64,000 bases of DNA. It comes from Pandoraea cepalis. GTDB lineage: Bacteria; Pseudomonadota; Gammaproteobacteria; Burkholderiales; Burkholderiaceae. Of the stretch, positions 1 to 8,295 are shown in pieces. Every line of letters starts with the position of its first letter. Position 1 is the first letter of the stretch. The stretch spans positions 1-64,000 of the forward strand of contig NZ_CABPSL010000022.1 in assembly GCF_902459665.1 (NCBI RefSeq), in the 5' to 3' direction. Both the position numbers and the translations under genes were made by a program. The notes beneath the pieces are model-generated. The model saw only the letters and a program-made list of their open reading frames with translations. It was not told where the DNA came from and did no database searches.

Positions 1-1
1 T

Positions 2-77
2 GCGGGAGTAGCTCAGTTGGTAGAGCGCAACCTTGCCAAGGTTGAGGTCGCGAGTTCGAGACTCGTCTCCCGCTCCA
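2..77 (+). tRNA. tRNA-Gly (anticodon GCC)
   Basis: A full cloverleaf can be read. The acceptor stem GCGGGAG (2-8) pairs with CTCCCGC (67-73), followed by discriminator T and an encoded CCA (75-77). The anticodon loop is TTGCCAA with GCC at 35-37, and the T-loop GTTCGAGAC is present. Its 3' end is the classic target of clc-type integrases, and an integrase gene lies directly downstream in the same direction, so this is the intact host tRNA at one end of an integrated element. Confidence 0.97.
60..77 (+). other. presumed ICE attachment site (3' end of tRNA-Gly)
   Basis: clc-type ICEs recombine within about 18 bp at the 3' end of tRNA-Gly. The tRNA is intact and followed by a P4-type integrase, so this segment is the likely att core. 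The matching copy at the far end of the element is not in the window, so the exact core length is inferred. Confidence 0.5.
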
Positions 78-119
78 AATTTTGATCCACAGACTTCTAC
101 TGGGGTCTGTAGGTCATTG

Positions 120-145
120 AAAAAAGGAGCTTCGGCTCCTTTTTT
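120..145 (+). terminator. rho-independent terminator after tRNA-Gly
   Basis: A perfect 11-bp hairpin: six A and GGAGC, a TTCG tetraloop, then GCTCC and six T. It would end tRNA-Gly transcription and insulate the integrase. Its symmetry lets it work in both directions. Confidence 0.9.
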
Positions 146-276
146 CATTCCAGCGAGTGCCACGGAAATCCACCCACAGCTACCGTTTTTGAGTGACCAA
201 ATAAGGCACAAGAATATGGGTGGGTTGGCTACCGGATAGTTGCTGGGGCTGAGCGGGAACCATGACGAGCATAGGG

Positions 277-296
277 CCTAAGTCATTACTTAGGAG
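277..296 (+). promoter_or_regulatory. hairpin covering the integrase ribosome binding site
   Basis: CCTAAGT (277-283) and ACTTAGG (288-294) form a perfect 7-bp inverted repeat with a 4-nt loop. The 3' arm contains most of the AGGAG Shine-Dalgarno (292-296), which lies 7 nt before the chosen ATG at 304. In RNA this stem would hide the ribosome binding site. That it controls translation is inference. Confidence 0.5.
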
Positions 297-303
297 TCTC
301 GAA

Positions 304-2247
304 ATGGCGCTCTCTGATCTGACCGTCCGGCAGGCGAAGACCACCGGAAAACGCTACACCCTCTCCGACAACGACTGCCTGGGCCTGATGGTCTCAGCCG
401 CAGGCGGCAAGTCATGGCAATTCCGCTACTACTGGCTGGGCAAGCAAAAGCGCCTGTGCCTGGGTGGCTATCCTGCCCTCAGCCTGCGCGAGGCCCGGAC
501 CGAGCGGGACAAGGCCCAGGCCCTGCTCGCCAGGGGGATCGATCCCCAGGTCGAGCGCGACCAGAAACGGCACGCGGCCAAGCTGGCGGGCGAATACACC
601 TTCAAGACCGTCTTCGATGCTTGGGTAGAGCATCGCCGCAAGGAACTCAAGGAAGGCCGTCAGAGCACGCTTTCCCAGATCCTGCGCATCTTCAACAAGG
701 ACGTGCTGCCCACTCTGGGAAAGATGTCGATCTACGACATTCGTCGCCCCCAGCTCCTGGGCGTCCTGGCGGCGATCGAGAAGCGCAAGGCGTTCACCAC
801 CGCCGAGAAAGTCCGCACCTGGTTCAACCAGATGTTCCGATATGCGCTGGTCATCGCCGAGGGACTGGAAGTCAACCCGGCCGCGGACCTGGACGTGGTG
901 GCCGAGCCCAAGCCCCCGGTGGCCCACAACCCCTACCTGCACCTGCCCGAGATGCCCGAGTTCCTTCAGAGGCTCCGGCTCTACAACCCCCGTGGCTGGC
1001 AGACCCAGCTTGGCGTCCGGCTACTGTTCCTGACCGGGGTGCGCACCGGCGAACTGCGGTTGGCCGAACCTGAACAGTTCGACCTCGACAGGGGCTTGTG
1101 GATCATCCCGCCGCAGATCGTCAAGCAGCTCCAGGACGAAATGCGCAAGGCGGGGAAGCGGCCGCAGGACGTGCCCCCCTATATCGTGCCGCTGTCCCTG
1201 CAGGCCATCGAGATCGTCCGCTACCTCCTGGGCGCAATGCGGCCGGCGCAAAAATACCTGCTGTCGCACCGTAGCGAACTCAAGAAGCGCATCAGCGAGA
1301 ACACTCTCAACAAGGCCTTGCAGCTCATGGGCTACGAGGGGCGTCTGACCGGCCACGGCATTCGTGGCACCATCTCGACGGCGCTCAACGAGATCGGCTA
1401 CCCCAAGATTTGGGTGGACGCGCAACTTTCGCACTCCGACCCGAACAAGGTGAGTTCGGCCTACAACCACGCCAAGTACGTGGAGCCGCGCCGCCGGATG
1501 ATGCAGGACTGGGCCGATCGCCTCGACCTGCTCGAACAGGGCGAAGTGGGAGCCGCGAGCGCGCACCTGACCATCCGTATCGACGGGGTGCCGGCGATGG
1601 CGGAAGTGGAGGACGCGATGGACGCGGCCCCCGCGGTGGCCGAGCAGGCTCCCTCCGTCGCCCCGCCAGTGGTGGCCACGCCCATCGTCGTGACCCCGAA
1701 CAGCGGCGGGATCACGTTCCAGCGGCTGTCGCAGGTGCCGCCACCGCCGACGCATGCCCCGGAGCCCGAAGTCTCTGCAATCCAGCGCGAGCGGGAAGAA
1801 ATGCTGGCCATGTACGAGTCGCCGAACAACCTGCCGGTCCCGCTGTTCGGCAAGCTGGCCGGAAAATCCAAGGACCAGATCAACCGCGAGCTGAAGGCGG
1901 GCAAGCTGCTGTCCATCAGCTTGGGCAACCGGGGACAACGCGTTCCCGACTGGCAACTTGTACCGCTCAAGCACAGGCTGGCTCAGGTGCTCATGAATCA
2001 GTATCCACACGCGGATTCGTGGGACCTGTACCGCATGCTGACCCAGCCGCACCCTGACCTGGGGGACCGCGCGGCCATTGATACGGTCACGCCGACCAAC
2101 GTGCCCGCGATCATCCGGGTCATCACGGGCGACTACCAGCACCATGCGGATACGCCCGAGACTATTGCCCCGCACCCCATCCCCGAGGATGTGCGGCAAA
2201 GCGTCCGCCGGTTGGTTGATAGCGCAGTGGTGCTTGAGGGTGCCTGA
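304..2247 (+). CDS. P4-type tyrosine integrase with antitoxin-like C-terminal domain
   Basis: This is the site-specific recombinase expected to integrate and excise the element at tRNA-Gly. It has 647 aa from the ATG at 304, which is preceded by AGGAG; an in-frame ATG at 262 has no such site. The N-terminus carries the DUF4102 arm-binding domain (about residues 5-90), then a SAM-like core-binding domain. The catalytic residues are visible: R247 (TGVRTGE), H351 and R354 (HGIR), H377 and Y387. Length and context match the clc-element integrase family (about 650 aa). After a Pro/Ala/Val-rich linker (about 425-490), residues 495-625 are clearly related to the C-terminal half of the RES antitoxin encoded at 27860-28486. 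They share the motifs NLP, KLA-KS, RGQ-PDWQL and an LG-R-ID-VT type end. The role of this tail is unknown. Confidence 0.95.
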   Translation: MALSDLTVRQAKTTGKRYTLSDNDCLGLMVSAAGGKSWQFRYYWLGKQKRLCLGGYPALSLREARTERDKAQALLARGIDPQVERDQKRHAAKLAGEYTFKTVFDAWVEHRRKELKEGRQSTLSQILRIFNKDVLPTLGKMSIYDIRRPQLLGVLAAIEKRKAFTTAEKVRTWFNQMFRYALVIAEGLEVNPAADLDVVAEPKPPVAHNPYLHLPEMPEFLQRLRLYNPRGWQTQLGVRLLFLTGVRTGELRLAEPEQFDLDRGLWIIPPQIVKQLQDEMRKAGKRPQDVPPYIVPLSLQAIEIVRYLLGAMRPAQKYLLSHRSELKKRISENTLNKALQLMGYEGRLTGHGIRGTISTALNEIGYPKIWVDAQLSHSDPNKVSSAYNHAKYVEPRRRMMQDWADRLDLLEQGEVGAASAHLTIRIDGVPAMAEVEDAMDAAPAVAEQAPSVAPPVVATPIVVTPNSGGITFQRLSQVPPPPTHAPEPEVSAIQREREEMLAMYESPNNLPVPLFGKLAGKSKDQINRELKAGKLLSISLGNRGQRVPDWQLVPLKHRLAQVLMNQYPHADSWDLYRMLTQPHPDLGDRAAIDTVTPTNVPAIIRVITGDYQHHADTPETIAPHPIPEDVRQSVRRLVDSAVVLEGA

Positions 2248-2281
2248 CACTCGCGCTTCAACCTATGGCCGCGGGCGCCTG

Positions 2282-2920
2282 CTACGCAGCGCCTGCCCTG
2301 GCAACTTCCATCGCTCTGCGCTCGAACCGCTCAAAAACGGAGTCGGCTTGGGCGTGGGGCCGCTGCAGGTATGTCACGATCTCGTAGGGGCCGTCTGAAA
2401 GCGGGCGCATAGTGATCCCCCACGCATGGGCACGCTCAATGCGCGATTGCGCGGAGAGCCCCACTCCGTAGCCAGCGGTGACCCAAAGCGCCATCATCTC
2501 GAACGAAGTCACATGCTGAATGCTCTGTTGGCTCAACGGAAGGGAAGACAGTCGCTGATCGAGCAGTAGGCATGCCTCCGTCGGCCAGCGAAACACCGGA
2601 TAGTCCAGAAGCTCGGCAAGCGTGATTTTCGCCTGGGCAAGTAAGGGGGACCCCAGCGGCATTGCAACGGCCATGTTCTCGACCCAGAGCGGCTGGCTTT
2701 TCACGGCCGGAGCACCAGTGTTCCGAAGCGACATTCCAGCGTCATAGCGGCCTTCCTCAAGGCCCGTCATCAGGTCGTCGCCTGAGGTCTCAAAGAACGC
2801 GATGGTGACTTCCGGCTCCTCCGCTCGCTGTAGGGCAAGAAGCGTTGTGAGGCAAGAGGATGGCACTCCAGGTGCGATAGCAAGCCTGAAATGGGAAAAC
2901 TGGCTGGTGGCGTCATGCAT
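2282..2920 (-). pseudogene. LysR-type effector-binding domain without HTH (truncated regulator)
   Basis: About 213 codons read as a LysR substrate-binding domain: an LAIAPGVPSS start, a PLWVENMAVAMP strand and a TAGYGVGLSAQSRI motif near the end. The winged-helix DNA-binding domain that should precede it is missing. The open frame continues upstream to about 3181, but that part does not resemble a regulator and overlaps the divergent XRE gene. The residual domain is related to the effector domains of the LysR proteins at 3356-4246 and 49225-50169. It may be a decayed copy, or a free-standing effector protein starting at ATG 2920. I cannot distinguish these. Confidence 0.7.
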
Positions 2921-2981
2921 GAGGGCCCCCAATAAGCGATCTGTCCAGAAAGGCAAACCAGCGTCGCAGGAAAGAGTGAAG

Positions 2982-3010
2982 TTTAACGTCGTTATTTTTA
3001 ACGTGGTTAA
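2982..3010. promoter_or_regulatory. tandem palindromic operator between XRE and LysR fragment
   Basis: Two copies of TTTAACGTSGTTA (2982-2994 and 2997-3009) lie 15 bp apart. The second reads as a perfect palindrome, TTAAC-GTG-GTTAA. The spacing and position, 30 bp before the XRE gene, fit an autoregulatory operator. The bound protein is inferred. Confidence 0.5.
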
Positions 3011-3039
3011 TTGTGGCAGATTGTTTGACGCTTCTGCTA

Positions 3040-3333
3040 ATGCAGAAATCAACAATTCAGCCAGGCCGTCCTTCTGGCACATCGACGTATGAATCCGAGT
3101 CGGCGTTAGCCTTCGGACAGGCCGTGCGCGCTGCGCGCGTCGCTCAGGGAGTCGCGCAAGACGAGTTCGCATCTCGGGCAAGCATTTCGCGTTCTCACAT
3201 GGGTAAGATCGAGCGTGGTGAGCACGTGCCCACGCTTCCGCTCATACTGAAAATTTCTACGGCACTCGGAATAAGCGCGGCTGACCTGATGACGGCGACC
3301 GAACGCAATCTGCGTGCCGACACTGATCCCTGA
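3040..3333 (+). CDS. XRE-family helix-turn-helix regulator
   Basis: A 97-aa small repressor-type protein. Residues about 30-85 form a typical Cro/C1 HTH fold: VRAARVAQGVAQDEFA as the first helices and SISRSHMGKIERGEHVP as the recognition region. The N-terminal GRPSGTSTYE segment is often seen in ICE-borne XRE proteins. The start at 3040 is chosen because the domain follows it closely; no good ribosome binding site is visible, and a GTG at 3013 is possible. It converges on the LysR gene at 3356 with 22 nt between stops, and diverges from the truncated LysR across a palindromic operator. It probably controls itself or neighbouring ICE functions. Confidence 0.85.
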   Translation: MQKSTIQPGRPSGTSTYESESALAFGQAVRAARVAQGVAQDEFASRASISRSHMGKIERGEHVPTLPLILKISTALGISAADLMTATERNLRADTDP

Positions 3334-3355
3334 GTGTCTGGCCTGCCAGGCTTCG

Positions 3356-4246
3356 TCAACCGTCCGAAGAGTCGCGTAGGCGAACGATAAATCGCTCCAC
3401 CGAAGCCGATAAATTGCTGCCGTCGGGCCGAAGCAGGTAGGTCGTGATCACGGCAGAATCCATCGCCAAGGGGCGGATCACCACATCCGGCCGTTGGGAG
3501 ATGGGAATCTTGGTCGCCGTCATGAAGCCGATGCCGTAGCCGGCGCCGACCAAGGTGAGCATCATGTCGAGCGAGGATACTTCCTCGACAACATTCAGCT
3601 TGTGCTCCAACGTGTTGAGCAGCCGCTTGAGTTCGCGGCAATAGCCCTCGCATACCTGCGGGTCGCACAGGACAAGTGGATGGCCTTGGAGTTCTTGAAG
3701 TGGCACCTCCTTGTAGGTGAGCAATGAGTGTCGAGCTGGCACAGCAATCACCAGCGGGTCGCGCCAGATTGCTTCGGCAGCGATACCGTCGCCGACATCG
3801 GCCGTGTGCGCGAACCCGATCATGAAGTCGCCCGAACGCAAGCCACGCACTTGCTCTGCCAGAGGCACCTCTGACAAGCGTATTTCGATCTCCGGCTCCT
3901 CGGCGCGACAACGAGCCAGAAATGCCGACAGCCGTGGATCGATAGCTCCATCTGATACTGCAATGCGCAGGCTACCGCGCAAGCCCGCTGCCACAGCCTT
4001 GGCGTTTTCACGAGCCTGTTCCAGCACAGTGAATAGACGGCGTACATCTTGCAAGAAGACCGCACCCGCCGCCGTCAGAACTGTTCCTCGCCGGTTGCGG
4101 TCGAAGAGCACTACGCCCAACTCGTCCTCAAGTTCCTTGATGGCTCGTGATAGCGGTGGTTGTTCGATATGCAGGCGCTCAGCCGCCCGCGTGAAATGTA
4201 GCTCCTCAGCAAGAACTACGAAGCAGCGAAGATGGCGCAGCTCCAT
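3356..4246 (-). CDS. LysR-family transcriptional regulator (TraR-like paralogue)
   Basis: A complete 296-aa LysR regulator. The N-terminal HTH (residues 1-60, MELRHLRCF, FTRAAERLHIEQPPLSRAIKELE) is followed by an effector domain with EEPEIEIRLSEVPLAEQ and VGAGYGIGFM. It is strikingly similar over its full length to the TraR-position LysR at 49225-50169, with the same start, RAAERLHIEQ-PLSRAIKELE and CRAEEPEIEIRLSEV blocks. The window therefore holds two intact members of one subfamily. It lies downstream of fdhA on the same strand but 500 bp away, so co-transcription is uncertain. The ligand is unknown. Confidence 0.93.
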   Translation of the reverse strand: MELRHLRCFVVLAEELHFTRAAERLHIEQPPLSRAIKELEDELGVVLFDRNRRGTVLTAAGAVFLQDVRRLFTVLEQARENAKAVAAGLRGSLRIAVSDGAIDPRLSAFLARCRAEEPEIEIRLSEVPLAEQVRGLRSGDFMIGFAHTADVGDGIAAEAIWRDPLVIAVPARHSLLTYKEVPLQELQGHPLVLCDPQVCEGYCRELKRLLNTLEHKLNVVEEVSSLDMMLTLVGAGYGIGFMTATKIPISQRPDVVIRPLAMDSAVITTYLLRPDGSNLSASVERFIVRLRDSSDG

Positions 4247-4748
4247 AGGCCACCCTCCCGTTCCGACTTATCCAACACTGTGCTATCTCCCTATAGAAGT
4301 GACTGCCATTCTGGCGGCGGCGAGTTCGGCCACGTCTTTGGAAACTTCTGGCTGAATGAGCCAGGGCTGGGTTGATCGTGCGATGGCCCGAGGCCGGCAC
4401 AACACCAGGCGAGCCTGATCAAGTCCGTGGGGTGGTCAGGATCAGACGAAGGCTATGTCCAGCCATGCACGTCAATGGACGCCGTGCATCGCCTCCGTCC
4501 GACCCTTGGTCGATTGCGAACCAGGCGCCCGAACACGCCTGCGGTTGATCATCACCTGCGGATGCTGAGGCTCTGCTCCTGGCCCGAGCCAAGGCAAGTA
4601 CCCCGTCAAAATCACAACGCCTTGGGGCAGCAGGCAAATGCCGGCGAAAATATTCGCCGGCTCCAGTTGCTGGCCGGGGACCTGCGGAGCCAGAATGCCT
4701 CTCACCAGAAAGTGTGAGACATCCTGATGCTTAGCCCGCGCCGGATGC
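4247..4748. other. intergenic, no gene recognised
   Basis: About 500 bp between fdhA and the LysR gene. Small open frames exist on both strands (for example minus 4472-4768 and 4419-4637), but none shows a recognisable domain or a convincing ribosome binding site. The region may hold the LysR promoter and degraded sequence. Confidence 0.4.
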
Positions 4749-5963
4749 TTACTGCCGCACTGAACCATGCGGGTCGATGACGTACTTGTATGCAGAACCC
4801 GCGTCGAACTCCTTGTACGCGGCGGGCGCGTCTTCGAGCTTGATGAACTTAGTGTTCATCATCGGCGAAAGGTAAGGCATGCGATCGTTCAGTATCGCCC
4901 GCATTAACGCGTGGTTGTAGTTGGCCGTCGGAGATTGACCAGCCGACATTCGCGGCGACTTGATCCAGGCGTTGGACCATTCCAGATCCATATGGCCTTT
5001 CTTGGCTTTCGGGTCTTTCGAGATCGGGTTTGCGCAGTACACACCGACCGTACTGGTCATTCCGCCGAAGCGGACATATTTGAGCATTGCGTTGGTAACA
5101 GCGCTCTCCACGATCTTGTCAGCCTCCGCGCCAAACCCGCGGCAGTCCACACCAACATAGTCGATGACGCGATCCACCTCCCTGTGCCCGGTAATGCGTT
5201 CGAGATGCTCCTCGATCGGCACGCCGTCGGAAAGGTTGATGGTTTCCACGCCGTGTGGCTTGAGAAGGTCCAGCCGCTCTTGAATGTAATCGGCAACGAT
5301 GATGGCGCCTGCACCCAGAAGTCTGGCGCAGGCGGCACCCGCTCTGCCGACCGGCCCGGCACCGAAGATCAGGATGTTCTCGCCGACGACGTAGGCCGGT
5401 GCGGCTGGCCAGTCTGGGCCAGCGAACCCATGGAAAGCTGTGGGTAGTACGTCAGAGAGAAGGGTCAGATCGCGGATTTTTTCCATGGCGGCATCCTTGT
5501 CAGGGAAGCGAAGGAGATTGAAATCCGCATACGGTACGAAGAGATAATCACCTTGGCCCCCCGTCCAGCCACCGAGGTTGAACCCGTAGGCTCCGCAGTC
5601 GATTTCGGGGTTGGTGTTCTCGCATACATCGGAGCGCATATGCTTGCAGTTGTAACAACGCCCACACCCCACATTGAAGGGAACGGAAACGATGTCGCCC
5701 TTCTTCACGACTTCGACGTCTGATCCCACTTCGATCACTTCGCCGGTCATTTCATGGCCCATGGTCATTCCCTTGGGAACAGCAAACGAACCGCGATAAA
5801 TGTGAAGGTCGCTGCCACAGATATTTGTGGTAACTATTTTGAGGATAGCGCCATGGGGTGCGCTTTTCCCTTGAGGGGTTATCAGCTCTGGAAATTTGAA
5901 GGTGTTGACCTTCATTTCCAAGGGCTTCTCGAAAGTCACGATTCGGTTACCGGTCGGAGTCAT
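4749..5963 (-). CDS. fdhA: glutathione-independent formaldehyde dehydrogenase, zinc MDR family
   Basis: Predicted to oxidise formaldehyde to formate with NAD+ in the cytoplasm without added glutathione. It has 404 aa from the ATG at 5963, preceded by AGGTG; an earlier ATG at 5993 lacks one. The catalytic zinc site is C49 (NICGSD) with H70-E71 (GHE). A structural zinc loop follows with the pattern CGRCYNCKHMRSDVC. The Rossmann motif is GAGPVGRAG. The block VPYADFNLLRFPD and the end EFDAGSAYKYVIDPH are diagnostic of the Pseudomonas putida FdhA group, which has a tightly bound nicotinamide cofactor. The promoter at 6091-6144 shares its module with the region before frmR. The LysR gene upstream at 6430-7371 is the likely regulator. 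Confidence 0.92.
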   Translation of the reverse strand: MTPTGNRIVTFEKPLEMKVNTFKFPELITPQGKSAPHGAILKIVTTNICGSDLHIYRGSFAVPKGMTMGHEMTGEVIEVGSDVEVVKKGDIVSVPFNVGCGRCYNCKHMRSDVCENTNPEIDCGAYGFNLGGWTGGQGDYLFVPYADFNLLRFPDKDAAMEKIRDLTLLSDVLPTAFHGFAGPDWPAAPAYVVGENILIFGAGPVGRAGAACARLLGAGAIIVADYIQERLDLLKPHGVETINLSDGVPIEEHLERITGHREVDRVIDYVGVDCRGFGAEADKIVESAVTNAMLKYVRFGGMTSTVGVYCANPISKDPKAKKGHMDLEWSNAWIKSPRMSAGQSPTANYNHALMRAILNDRMPYLSPMMNTKFIKLEDAPAAYKEFDAGSAYKYVIDPHGSVRQ

Positions 5964-6429
5964 TTCGTCACCTCTGTGCGTTAATGTTTCCATCTTCTAA
6001 ATCGAAGTGGGAAACGAGACTTACCGCTGTCAAGAAGAACGATCGTGGTACTGCCTAGCCGTTGGCCGCGTCTCCTTCTGCGGTCTTGACAGCATAGGAT
6101 CAAGCTCAGAAGTGGTCAAACTGGAATAATCTATGTGCAGATAGGCACAATCTATCTACGCGGGCTCGTCGAGCCGTGCTCGTCTCCTAGCCGGGAGAGG
6201 GCAACGATCATCGCTACATCGCGCCTCCTAGCTTGATCTAGGAACAGTCAGCTCGACCCAGCGAAACATGAGGACGCCGCACGCAGCAGGTACTCCTGTC
6301 CCCCTAGTTGCCCCTGGACCTGGTGGACTTCGATGGGTTGCTCAGCACGTGGCGCCTGTTAGCGGCGCACACGGCATGCCTGCAATCTTCGCCTGGTTGA
6401 AGCAATACAGAGTTGCTCTTCAAGACTCG
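5964..6429. other. fdhA upstream region
   Basis: A stretch of 466 bp between the LysR gene and fdhA, both on the minus strand. It holds the fdhA promoter and LysR-type box (6091-6144) and a leader of about 125 nt before the start codon. I see no gene in 6145-6429. Confidence 0.6.
6091..6144 (-). promoter_or_regulatory. fdhA promoter with LysR-type box
   Basis: On the minus strand a perfect palindrome, CTATCTGCACATAG (6131-6144), precedes a -35 TTGACC (6114-6119), a 17-bp spacer and a -10 TATGCT (6091-6096). A LysR box just upstream of -35 is the usual activation layout. The same arrangement with strong sequence identity occurs at 13815-13868 before frmR. Confidence 0.75.
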
Positions 6430-7371
6430 CTATTTCAGGGGGCTTTGAGATGAGTCTGCTTTGGGCTGGAACCGACGATGGATCGATATAACGGATTGAA
6501 GCGTGGCAGCGAGTTCGGGGGTGTGCACCATTTCGAGCAATGCACGCGATGACGGTGCCTCGAACGCATTTTTCCCAGCAACGAATCCGACATTTGAGTG
6601 CGACATTGGTCCATTGATTGCGATTGCGTGGAGATTTGGAATGTGCGCGAGTTGGCCGGCGAGAGATTGCGGAAGAACTGCCGAATATTTTCCTGTCGCC
6701 ACGTGTGCCGATAGCACGTCAATTGAATCAGTGCGAATAGTCTGTGCGGTACATTGCGTCAGCCTATCTTGAATGGGTTCAGGTACTGCCGAGTTCAGCA
6801 CGCAGAGTTGTCTATTGAGAACATGGTCCCACGTTGTGCTTCGGGGTTGCTGTGTTCTCGCGGCGTGAAAAAGGAAAATGCGTTCACGGTACAGAAGGTG
6901 AGTATCGAAGTCTTCCCCTGGGATATCCTCCAAATGCATGAGTGCGATATCCAAATTGTTTTCTCGAATCGCCTGTAGCAGGGAAGAAGCGCCGGAAACC
7001 AGAACTGATTGTTGAAGTAAGGGCGTTTTTTCAGCAAGGGCGATGCTTAATGTGGGCGCTACACCGGCAGTTCCTGGGAGTATCCCTAGCCGGAATTGCC
7101 CCTCTATACCTCGCCGTAGTGCGGAGAGTTCTCGCTCCAGCCCTTTGCAGTCGTCATACATCTGCTGAGCCCAAGACAGTACGCGCATCCCTTCAGAAGT
7201 GAGGCCGTCATAGCGTCGGCCATGACGCACGATCTCGACACCCATGTCTTCCTCCAATTGCTTAATGCCCGCGGAGAGTGTCGGCTGAGAAACATTGCAG
7301 CTTTTGGCCGCGTTGCCAAAATGGCCTTCACGGTGCAAAGCAAGCAAGTATTCAAAGTTTCTTACGATCAT
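6430..7371 (-). CDS. LysR-family regulator, likely of fdhA
   Basis: 313 aa. The HTH spans residues 1-60 (FEYLLALHREGHFGNAAKSC, VSQPTLSAGIKQLEE), followed by an effector domain with LGILPGTAGVAPTLSIAL. The MIVRNFEYLLALHREGHFGNAA type of start resembles LysR proteins linked to formate dehydrogenase operons; that is a family impression, not a proven orthology. It is the nearest regulator upstream of fdhA, and its product is the best candidate to bind CTATCTGCACATAG at 6131-6144 and 13815-13828. Base composition is lower in GC than the flanking genes, a sign of separate origin. Confidence 0.9.
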   Translation of the reverse strand: MIVRNFEYLLALHREGHFGNAAKSCNVSQPTLSAGIKQLEEDMGVEIVRHGRRYDGLTSEGMRVLSWAQQMYDDCKGLERELSALRRGIEGQFRLGILPGTAGVAPTLSIALAEKTPLLQQSVLVSGASSLLQAIRENNLDIALMHLEDIPGEDFDTHLLYRERIFLFHAARTQQPRSTTWDHVLNRQLCVLNSAVPEPIQDRLTQCTAQTIRTDSIDVLSAHVATGKYSAVLPQSLAGQLAHIPNLHAIAINGPMSHSNVGFVAGKNAFEAPSSRALLEMVHTPELAATLQSVISIHRRFQPKADSSQSPLK

Positions 7372-7863
7372 ATATTTTCTTCTGATAAAGTTGATTAGAT
7401 TTTATACTTTCACGAAAAACCCTGCGCACGCTTCGATCCGCGTCCAACCTTGGACACATAGCTGGCACGCATGAAAGGCTGCTGCGCGCAGTGCCCATAC
7501 AGTAGGTTCGACTCGTCATCGACGGTCAGCACCACAACGCACGGGACAGCCAATAGCGCGAACACAGGTGCTTCGCGCTGTGGGGCGAGTCGTCCTCATG
7601 TAGCTTAGCAGTTGGCGCGTTCTGGAAGGGAGTAAGCGTGAGTGGTGAGGCACGCAACCGCAAAAGGCGGTGCTAAGCTCTTGAGCTGTTCGGGTCGTGG
7701 CCGCGAGTCGTTGAAGCGGCGAGAGAATGGAGCCTGCCGTGGCCGTTGTGGCGCAGCTAGTACACCATGCCCCCAGCGTTTCCTTAGCTGCGATTGACGG
7801 ACATGCCTGGCGGTAGCTCAATAACAGCCATTTATGGATGAAGGAACGAGGGGAATGAGGCAG
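7372..7863. other. intergenic, no gene recognised
   Basis: About 490 bp with an AT-rich start (7372-7420) that probably holds the LysR promoter. The open frame on the minus strand at 7516-7821 has no recognisable domain and is rejected. Confidence 0.4.
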
Positions 7864-8295
7864 ATGAAGATATTCACGATTGGATTCACTAAGACCTCCG
7901 CGCGGTCCTTCTTCACCAAGTTAAGTGCTTCTGGTGCCAAGCGCCTTGTCGATGTTCGCCTGAATAATGTTTCGCAATTGGCCGGCTTCGCTAAACGCGA
8001 GGATCTTCGATATTTTTCCGAGGCGTTGTGCGGGATGGAATATGAACATCTACCAGCACTTGCTCCAACCAAAGACATGTTCGAGGAATATAAAATAAAA
8101 GGGGGAGATTGGGATATCTACGCCAGGAAATTTCTGGATTTAATGTCGTCCCGAAAGATTGAGTCAATCGATAAAGAAAAGATTGATAACAGTTGCCTGC
8201 TTTGCAGCGAAGACAAGCCCCATCACTGCCATCGGAGGCTAGTGGCCGAGTACCTTGCAGGCAAATGGCCGAATGTTGAGATCGTGCATCTTTAG
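7864..8295 (+). CDS. DUF488 family protein
   Basis: 143 aa from the ATG at 7864, with GAGGGG 10 nt upstream; ATGs at 7834 and 7855 are alternatives. It starts with MKIFTIGFTK and contains the family signatures LVDVRLNN and LLCSEDKPHHCHRRLVAEYL. The CxxxxxxHCHR element is the conserved cysteine/histidine cluster of DUF488. The biochemical role is not established. Related proteins are frequent beside DNA-processing and defence genes, and here uvrB follows about 375 bp downstream. The gene is clearly more AT-rich than the neighbouring operons, suggesting recent transfer. Confidence 0.85.
   Translation: MKIFTIGFTKTSARSFFTKLSASGAKRLVDVRLNNVSQLAGFAKREDLRYFSEALCGMEYEHLPALAPTKDMFEEYKIKGGDWDIYARKFLDLMSSRKIESIDKEKIDNSCLLCSEDKPHHCHRRLVAEYLAGKWPNVEIVHL

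Noticed and set aside
1021-2250. 409-aa open frame antisense to the integrase
   Set aside because: High-GC shadow frame opposite a gene with clear catalytic residues; Arg/His-rich, no domain, no ribosome binding site.
4472-4768. 98-aa minus-strand frame after fdhA
   Set aside because: Overlaps the fdhA stop; no family and no ribosome binding site.
6268-6453. 61-aa plus-strand frame between LysR and fdhA
   Set aside because: No start signal or domain; overlaps the LysR 3' end.
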